Made by a program: the position numbers and the translations under genes. A model generated the notes under the pieces. It was not told the DNA's origin and searched no databases. It saw nothing but the letters and a program-made list of their open reading frames with translations. From Notospermus geniculatus (lineage: Eukaryota > Nemertea > Pilidiophora > Heteronemertea > Lineidae): a stretch of DNA of 64,000 nucleotides. Location of the stretch: the NCBI GenBank assembly GCA_002633025.1, contig NMRB01000120.1, positions 266,942-330,941 on the forward strand. The letters are read 5' to 3'. Shown here one piece after another: positions 56,901 to 64,000 of the stretch. Within the stretch, counting starts at the first letter, position 1. Each line of letters begins with the position of its first letter.

Positions 56901-59900
56901 ACGGAACTTTGACCTATGTGACCTTGAAAAGTAGGTCAAATCACAAACCCATTTAATACATGTGTCATGTATCCTCATTACTAGATACACCTATGATAAA
57001 AATTTGGAGATGATCCAGTCATACTTCAGGAGTTGTCGCACTTTTTGTGTTTTGGCCACCTGGTGGCCAAGCAAAGAATCGACTCGGACCGAAACTTGGT
57101 GTCATAGGTCATATGACCTAGGGGTATATATGTATCAAGTTTCAGGTCAATAGCCCCAGCGATGGAGCTAATGAATGGAAACACATAAGTTTCAAACGGG
57201 GGAGGGGGTCAGAAAGCTCAACCTAATTTAGTTGCCAGGAATCAATATGTTGTTTTCAGGATTAATCAATATGTTTCAAATGATAGGCATCCTATCAAAC
57301 AGCACATTCTGACTTCTCTAAAAAGAACAGCCTATTTTAGGAATCTCTGAATACCAATGGTCCTAAATAGGTTAGTAAGCCACTGCCTATGTAAAATTAA
57401 TATGATTATCATTCATTATGGTCTAGAAATCACAAACAACACTTTCCGAGTGATGTATTACCCATAAATTTGATAGCTTTTGGACTGTGAACTGTGAAGC
57501 ATTATGTAGGTTTGCAAAGGTTATTCTTAAAAAGATAGGCCAAGCAGAAGATAAATTCAATTGATATGTTTACATATAAATGTTCAAATAAAGATCAACT
57601 TTTGACACCATACTTTGTATAAACATACAAAAGCACTTATTGACTCTGCCAAGAGACCACATGTATACCAGGTCATTGGCTCTGAGATCAATGAGTGCTC
57701 GGAAAGCCTAGTTCGTGAGCAAGGCCTTGGTTCGTGAGTGTAGGCCTAACAGTGGGAAGTGGGAATTGATATATACTGAAAACATGTGTGGCAGCATTGA
57801 AACTTTGCCCATAAAATCAAACATTATGGTATAAAATTGTGATACCATAAAACCTACTCAAAGAAGTTTACTGTTTCAGTGAGAGTCATATCTATTTTCA
57901 CAATTGAAGTATTAACAAGTTACATTTTCATTCTAATGAAAGAAACATGAACACTCACAATAGGCCTAAAATTGACCTCAAATGTATTATCAAATGTAGG
58001 CTAAGCAAGTCACTGATGTCAGGACGGTACTGGACTCGGGTCTCACACAGTTTGAAAGAAAACTTCATGAGACAGTCCATGTCGTGACTTCAGGCATGGT
58101 TGATTATTTTTTATTTAACACTAGCCATCTGATCTCGTCCTTCTGTTCTCAGGGATAACGACTTATGTAATTAGTTCATTATCAATGGCACAGTGATAAC
58201 TGATGATAACAAAGGCAATCCTGGCCCATCATTTCCTGTAATTAGTGCAGACGTTCATCCATTTGGCCGAGCAGGCATGATTTACCCAATCATGACATGA
58301 TACATCTAACAGTTTCTTCAGAGTCAACATCACCCAAAATTCCAGCACAAAGTCCCCCCAGCCAAGCAACAATTGGTGAAAGCCTAATGTCATCCAGCTG
58401 CTTTTCTGAAGATTGTCACAGCCCATGGCACCTCATCATTTTCATGATCCGATAAATCACTTTTCACAGTACATGTACTGTACTCTTGGTCCACACTTTT
58501 TTGTTGAAGAAGCTTTTATCAGGATTACTTATAAATAGGCCTAGGCCAACATCAGTATGGACTCTGCACACAGCAGATTCCGCGAGTAGGCTACATTGAA
58601 CATTCAACACCTATACACCTTCCCTACAGAAGATTGAGTACCAGCTGAAGAAACCACACATTGAATCAATAGGTTCTAGCTCTGCAGAAATGACGGTAAT
58701 ATTCATAACTGGCGTCTTAGCATGCATTGGTTATTAAAGAGTCCCAGAGCATGATCAATCATTCTATTTATCCAGCACTCCATGACTGATACAGGCTGAT
58801 GTTCTCATCTACCAACAGCGGAGTGGACTGGTTGGCTCCAGTGGGTTGCTCAGCATCTGTTTGGAAGTGAGGCTCGAGCTCCTGCAGAGTTGATAATCAT
58901 TTGTCTGGTAAATGAGGCCGAAATGATCAGCTGGGGTCAACATTCACCTTTGCTACAGCTTGATGTCAACAAGCCCTAATTTGTTTTTTCTCCAATCACT
59001 TGCCATCGGTAGGCCTTTATCCAATGTACCAGATGTCTCAGATATAAACATATGGCTCCTGTCCATGGTGTTCATATCAATATCTGTTACAAAAAGAGTG
59101 GAATTACCTGCTGTAAATAAGAGAATGCACCACAAGCTGGCCGTGTCTTGGCATCAGTCAGGTGCTTCAGTTCATAGTGAAGAGGAGTTAACCACAGTAA
59201 TCAGTGTGACATCAATATTCATTAGCTGTTACAGATAGGCCAGGTGTATGGATAGAAGAACTGATTAGTGCAATGGAGCGAAGTTCCTGAGAGATGTTGC
59301 TGCTGCCATCAATACAGAATATTCTTCTGAAGCTCTCTGACATTGGCCAGGGCTGGGGTTCATGACATTGCTTTCTTTGCAAAGATTTAATGCCAGGACA
59401 GTAAAAATGCCCAAATTCAGAAGACCTTGACTAAGAAATCTCCCTAAAGCTATATACTGCCACCTGCTGTGCACACATACAGTAGTTCTGCAGACAGAAT
59501 CATAGAATCAACTGAGGTAATACATGTAGAAGCTTATGCAAAATTTCTGTCCAAATATCACAAAGCATGGCTTTTCTGCTTTCAGCAACTGCAAAATAAA
59601 TCCTCCAAAACATACAATGACGACTGTACATCAAACCGCAAGTGCCAAACCCTTCAAGCTAATTAATTTGATTCTAACGACTACTAAATGGCACAGGGGA
59701 GAAGATAATGAGCAGTGTAATTAAATATTTAACATCAGCACCACTCAGAAGATGACGATCAATAAAGCTCTCAGGCAGTAATACAGACAACTAGGAACTG
59801 AACTTTTGACACCCTACACAATCCAATCGTGAGATAGGAGAGGGTAGAAGGGCAGATGGTAACGACTGGTCACTCCCTTCCCAGGAGGATAAAATTATAC

Positions 59901-60430
59901 CCAGGTTTGCCTTTCATCTTCCGGGGTCACACTTTGATGACTTTGAGTGATTTGGCAACAAAGACTGGATGAAATTGAGCTTCCTGGTATCTCATGTCTT
60001 TGGCTTGACCATCTTTGTTGATCTGGAGATGAAGAATGGAGTGCCGAGTTGGTGAATCGGGAAAATGCGCATTCAGAATTTTCAAATAAGAATCACTCGT
60101 CTGACTCCTGAAGGTACGATCCCACTCCGACACGTCATTCCAACAGCAGTAGTTCATTCCAGGCTTGCTTGCACATGAACACACGTATCAATTTGAACGA
60201 ATTATCAACACCATGGTTCTTCAGTTACACTACACTCATCATGGTTGCTATGTTTTCACTTTCATGAATAAATCATAGACAAAACAGCGCCAAGTAAATT
60301 TATTGGTGCACTATATGCATACTTTTGATAGTTACTATAGGTTATAGATAAGTTGCCAAATAAATAATGAACTGGTTTGCAGAGAGATCTTTTTTATATC
60401 CATCAATGGTCCAATGATTTTTGGCTTGTC
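50908..60430. other. Long AT-rich region without a recognised gene (probable leader intron)
   Basis: No exon of a known family is seen on either strand. It is likely the leader intron and upstream DNA of the ZNF609-like gene. Content includes a direct pair of roughly 280-bp repeats at 56,595-57,170 and an 85-codon minus frame at 59,927-60,184 of uncertain meaning. Confidence 0.55.
56595..57170. repeat. Direct pair of about 280-bp dispersed repeats
   Basis: Two adjacent copies share, in order, tttgacct...gtgaccttgaaaagtaggtcaaatca, aaaatttggag, gatccag, gccacctggtggccaa, aaacttggtgtcataggtca and agtttcaggtcaatagccc. A third copy lies inverted at about 61,121-61,396. No coding capacity. I take it for part of a dispersed transposon-like repeat of unknown class. 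Confidence 0.75.
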
Positions 60431-60843
60431 TTTCTGAATGGCAACCACAATGGCATTTTCAAGCGTCACAGTGTATATTGACTCATATCATGCATGAGGC
60501 TATATTTTTGTTGCATAGAAAATGACTTTAATGAAATCATCAACATGTATCATTCTCACAGATACTGGCACTTGTGCCATTGATTAAAGAGCTGGAGAAG
60601 TTGAGTACCTTATTTCATCGAGCATGGTTGCATGTAGTCTGTTGGGCAGGCATCCACAACACACTATCAATGACTGTTCAACAGACATCGTGAACAGAGA
60701 GTGAACCAAGAAATCAATAAGCTTGCAAAGGAGCCAATGATTGATAAAGTGAGGTCTGGATAGTCAGATTGTATCTTTGACCAGAGGTCCCATAGGGCTT
60801 CAAGAGGCAATGGACATGATGGAACATCAATGCAACCAACCAG

Positions 60844-60954
60844 GACCCATGTTCCCGAAGCCGTCGTTAGGTTAACGATGTCGTTACGCTATGCATTTTC
60901 CCAGTTTTAACGACACCGTTAACCTAACGACGGCTTCGGGAACATGGCTCCCGG
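60844..60954. mobile_element. 111-bp foldback element with empty allele
   Basis: The left arm catgttcccgaagccgtcgt and its reverse complement (to about 60,948) are long inverted repeats with GGTTAACG words at the centre. The second version of the locus (around 62,680-62,690) reads straight from ccaaccagg to tcaatcaactg, so the insertion is absent there. Confidence 0.82.
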
Positions 60955-61030
60955 TCAATCAACTGAAAGCCAGTCAGATAACTGCAGAAATGCCACATGA
61001 TGACCATTTTTCTATGCTGCATTCCTTTTT

Positions 61031-61396
61031 AGCTCACTGGGGTGAGCTATTACGATGGTGCAGCGTCCGTCGTCCGTCGTCGTCCGTCGTCGTCGTCCGT
61101 CGTCCGGCGTGGTCCGTTAGCAGGGCACGTTTCGTAACCGCTAGAGCTATTGATCTGAAACTTGGTACATATATACCCCTAGGTCAGATGACCCACGACA
61201 CCAAGTTTCGGTCCGATTCGACTCTCAGTTTGGCCACCAGGTGGCGGAAACCAAAAACACAAAAAGTGCAATAACTCCTGAACTAATGACTAGATCATCT
61301 CCAAATTTTTATCATAGGTGTAGCTAATAAGGATACATAACATATATAACGGGTTTTTGATTTGACCTACTTTTCAAGGTCACAGAGGTCAAAGTT
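61031..61396. repeat. Dispersed repeat beginning AGCTCACTGGGGTGAGCT with CGTC-rich tract
   Basis: It begins with the palindromic agctcactggggtgagct, then a CGTCCGTCGTC tract at about 61,062-61,117, followed by an inverted copy of the 280-bp repeat seen at 56,595-57,170, cut by the N at 61,397. Together these suggest one longer element whose left end is a gtgagct palindrome and whose body contains the 280-bp unit. Confidence 0.7.
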
Positions 61397-61644
61397 NCTG
61401 TTTATTGATGCCCCTTTCTGAATGGCAACCACAATGGCATTTTCAAGCGTCACAGTGTATATTGACTCTTATCATGCATGAGGCTATATTTTTGTTGCAT
61501 AGAAAATGATTTTAATGAAATCATCAACATGTATCATTCTCACAGATACTGGCACTTGTGCCATTGATTAAAGAGTTGGAGAAGTTGAGTACCTTATTTC
61601 ATCGAGCATGGTTGCATGTAGTCTGTTGGGCAGGCATCCACAAC

Positions 61645-62492
61645 GGTAGGTTCTAAACCTTGGAACGATGAAACCATGAAACCACCCATGAAACCATGAA
61701 ACCAACCAGGAAACTATGGAACCACCCAGGAAACTATGGAACCACCCAGGAAACTATGGAACCACCCAAAATTATACTTTTATCCGGCTTTGTCAAAACA
61801 GCAAAATGACGAAATGACAAAACGAAGTGATGGACTACTTTGTACTTGTACAAACAGGTCAAGTGGTTTTAGGCCTAAATACATGACAGCATAAAGACAT
61901 CAATGTCTTTATGACGACAGCCATCATGATATTGCACTCTTGATGCTCTTGACTCTGGTTGCAGATCCAATCTTATTCTTAATCATCCAGGGCACCCTGG
62001 TGTTCGGACTCCTTGCCAACTCTGAAGTCAGCTCTGAGACTGAAGCTCGGCATGATCTCAATGCCTGAGACCAAATGTGCTGGGTTTCTGGGAACCTCAG
62101 TGACCCCTTGTTGTTTATATTGAGAAGGCTAATCTTTCTGAGAAGGCTAAATTATGATTTGTTTACACTAGTGTTCACCATCAGTAGTACAAAATAACTG
62201 AGACCAGCATGTTTGCATTATGCATTAGTATCAGCACAGTTGTGTTGGACTGGGATGGTATGCCTCATCCAAGGTGTGACACACCGTCTGTGCTTGATGA
62301 TAATCATGCATGCTTTTTACCTCCATAGCAATTGGAAAATAGCTAATGTCATGTCATGTTTAAGAATAAGGATATTTTGGGTGGTTCCTTGGTGGTTCCA
62401 TGGTTTCCTGGGTATTTTCATGGTTTTCTGAGTGGTTCCATAGTTTCCTGGGTGATTTCATGGTTTCATGGTTCCAAGGTTTAGAACCTACC
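61645..62492. mobile_element. 848-bp inverted-repeat transposon, non-autonomous, with empty allele
   Basis: The termini GGTAGGTTCTAAACCTTGG and its reverse complement are about 30 bp inverted repeats. Subterminal sequence holds three to four copies of an approximately 19-bp unit (accacccaggaaactatgga) at the left and related tggtttcctgggt words at the right. The flanks are atccacaac and atccacaat, an imperfect 9-bp duplication, which would fit a Mutator-like element (inference). No transposase is seen. Confidence 0.82.
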
Positions 62493-62766
62493 ATATCCAC
62501 AATACACTATCAATGACTGTTCAACAGACATCGTGAACAGAGAGTGAACCAAGAAATCAATAACCTTGCAAAGGAGCCAATGATTGATAAAGTGAGGTCT
62601 GGATAGTCAGATTGTATCTTTGACCAGAGGTCCCATAGGGCTTCAAAGAGGCAATGGACATGATGGAACATCAATGCAACCAACCAGGTCAATCAACTGA
62701 AAGCCAGTCAGATAACTGCAGAAATGCCACATGATGACCATTTTTCTATGCTGCATTCCTTTTTGT

Positions 62767-64000
62767 GACCCAAAACAAATGAGCTATGCATCACAGCACA
62801 GCAAGAATGCAATACATTTGTTTTTCGGTAGGCTATATCGGACACAACATTTATCCCCACCTCATTGGCGGTGGTGAAAAAAATCAGTTTCAATGCATCA
62901 AGCCTTGTGCCTGAACAAGCATTTTTCTTTTTTCACCATTCAAGTGCCCCAACCATGGAATAAAATGCATTGCTTTTCAATGCGCAGCAAGCTCATTGGA
63001 GCTAAGCAGGGACTAATTTAGATGCGTGTAGCGCAATCACAAAGGCAGCATCCCCTGGCGGGTGTTGTAATCTATCATTGGTGAATAGCTTAAGCCTTCA
63101 GGGCACCATGTATCAGGAAGCTATTTTGAGATGGTGACAATGTTGACACAGGCTTGAGAATGCAGGGATTTCCTTGCAAAGGAACCAACAGTTTATAAGG
63201 TGGCAGGTAAAGAAGGGAAAAAAGGAACTGAAGGTAAGCAGTTTGGTGGCAAGTGACAAGCAAGATGATGACATCTTCCAAAATGTGTTCCTCATACTGG
63301 GCACAATGAGTAGGTCGGGACCATTTTCAGGAAGTGTTCTTCAAATGCCGTGCTGATATTGTGAGTGTGAATGTCCAGGAAATACCAAGGGATTATGTCA
63401 TTCACTGAGCTGCTGAAATGGCAAACATTTGTCACTTCTTAAGAAACAAAGAGGAGACATCACGAGAGAGGAAATTCATCAGCCCATTACAATGACAACC
63501 AGAAGACGATTGAAACAATGTTGTCAGCACAGCGATAACAGCTCATCACGAACACGGAAGAGAAGGCCAGAAGGAGGAAGACCATAATGGATATTTCCCC
63601 GGAACCACTCCGGTCTAGTGATGGTGGCAGCGATGAGATTATCAGCGTACATCACTCTTCTCAGAATCCCCAAGGGCTGTAGTGATATTGAAGGAATCAA
63701 AGGTTGGTATCATAATCAGTTGGTCCAGATTGATGATGTACATGCCTGTAGCAATGGCTCTGGAATGTGTGATGATTTTAGTCATGTTCAGTTGGAATGA
63801 AGTGAAGCATACAGGAGACCAATTGTCCACAAGCACAAAGATGGCAACTCTTGGCTATTGGAACCAGTGGGTCCATGGCCAAGGTTACATGGAATAAGAA
63901 ATTATGTGACAAAACCTGAATAGCAGATAGAACTTGCCAAGCCAACTGGAATGATGAATGACAAATGCATCATCTCCAAAACACCAATGCATTTATACAG
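62767..64000. other. Right end of the window, no gene seen
   Basis: Short frames on both strands (60-72 codons) overlap each other and match no family I know. A pair of overlapping minus frames at 63,090-63,304 derive from a Leu/Phe-rich AT stretch. The region may continue the leader intron or upstream DNA of the ZNF609-like gene. Confidence 0.5.

Larger units (their letters stand above)
60431..62766. repeat. Near-identical tandem pair joined near a lone N at 61,397
   Basis: 60,431-61,030 and 61,413-62,766 are the same segment (tttctgaatggcaaccacaa ... atgctgcattcctttt). The first has a 111-bp hairpin (about 60,844-60,954) that the second lacks; the second has an 848-bp element (61,645-62,492) that the first lacks. 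Between them lies a truncated dispersed repeat that ends at the N. Confidence 0.85.

Noticed and set aside
61062-61117. CRISPR-like or telomere-like array
   Set aside because: The CGTCCGTCGTC tract is a simple degenerate repeat without spacers and belongs to a dispersed eukaryotic element.

Overview
The window is invertebrate deuterostome nuclear DNA, most likely from an echinoderm. The evidence is small phase-consistent GT-AG exons, long AT-rich introns full of short inverted-repeat transposons, a tRNA-derived SINE, and heavy recurrence of the palindromic words TAGGCCTA, TACATGTA and ACCGGT. Its four large genes are animal genes in one-to-one correspondence with human TP53BP1, MED19, LRRK1 and ZNF608/609. 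The phylum is an inference from repeat style; the gene identities rest on residue-level recognition.

Layout. (1) 1,693-12,352, minus: a TP53BP1 (53BP1) homologue with 32 visible exons and at least 1,419 residues: SQ/TQ-rich N-terminus, oligomerisation-like segment, tandem Tudor, a basic AT-hook-like linker made of repeated symmetric exons, and tandem BRCT. (2) 13,953-17,516, plus: MED19, six exons, 239 residues, complete and head-to-head with TP53BP1. (3) 19,597-40,592, minus: an LRRK1-type ROCO kinase. Thirty exons close in one frame (6,933 nt, 2,310 residues) with ankyrin, LRR, ROC, COR, kinase and WD40-like parts. (4) 41,632-42,617, plus: a short, unrecognised two-exon gene divergent from LRRK1. 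(5) 44,902-50,860, minus: a ZNF608/609 (Drosophila scribbler/brakeless) homologue, five coding exons, 1,472 residues, with a non-coding leader exon upstream. (6) 50,910-64,000: no confident gene; probably leader intron or promoter-distal DNA of gene 5, with repeats.

The genes do not form an operon or pathway. They are separate housekeeping and regulatory genes: DNA double-strand-break signalling, Mediator transcription, a Rab/osteoclast-type kinase family, and a chromatin/Integrator-associated transcription factor. The structural signals of most interest are: three lone N bases (26,094; 34,745; 61,397), each joining two near-identical copies of the same sequence, which look like unmerged haplotypes and put a second, frame-breaking set of exons into LRRK1; a family of short transposons with GAGG...CCTC ends, TATA target duplications and TGACGTCA palindromes, with an occupied and an empty allele both in view; and a lineage-specific array of modular exons in the 53BP1 linker. 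I did not find an unambiguous new multi-gene system.
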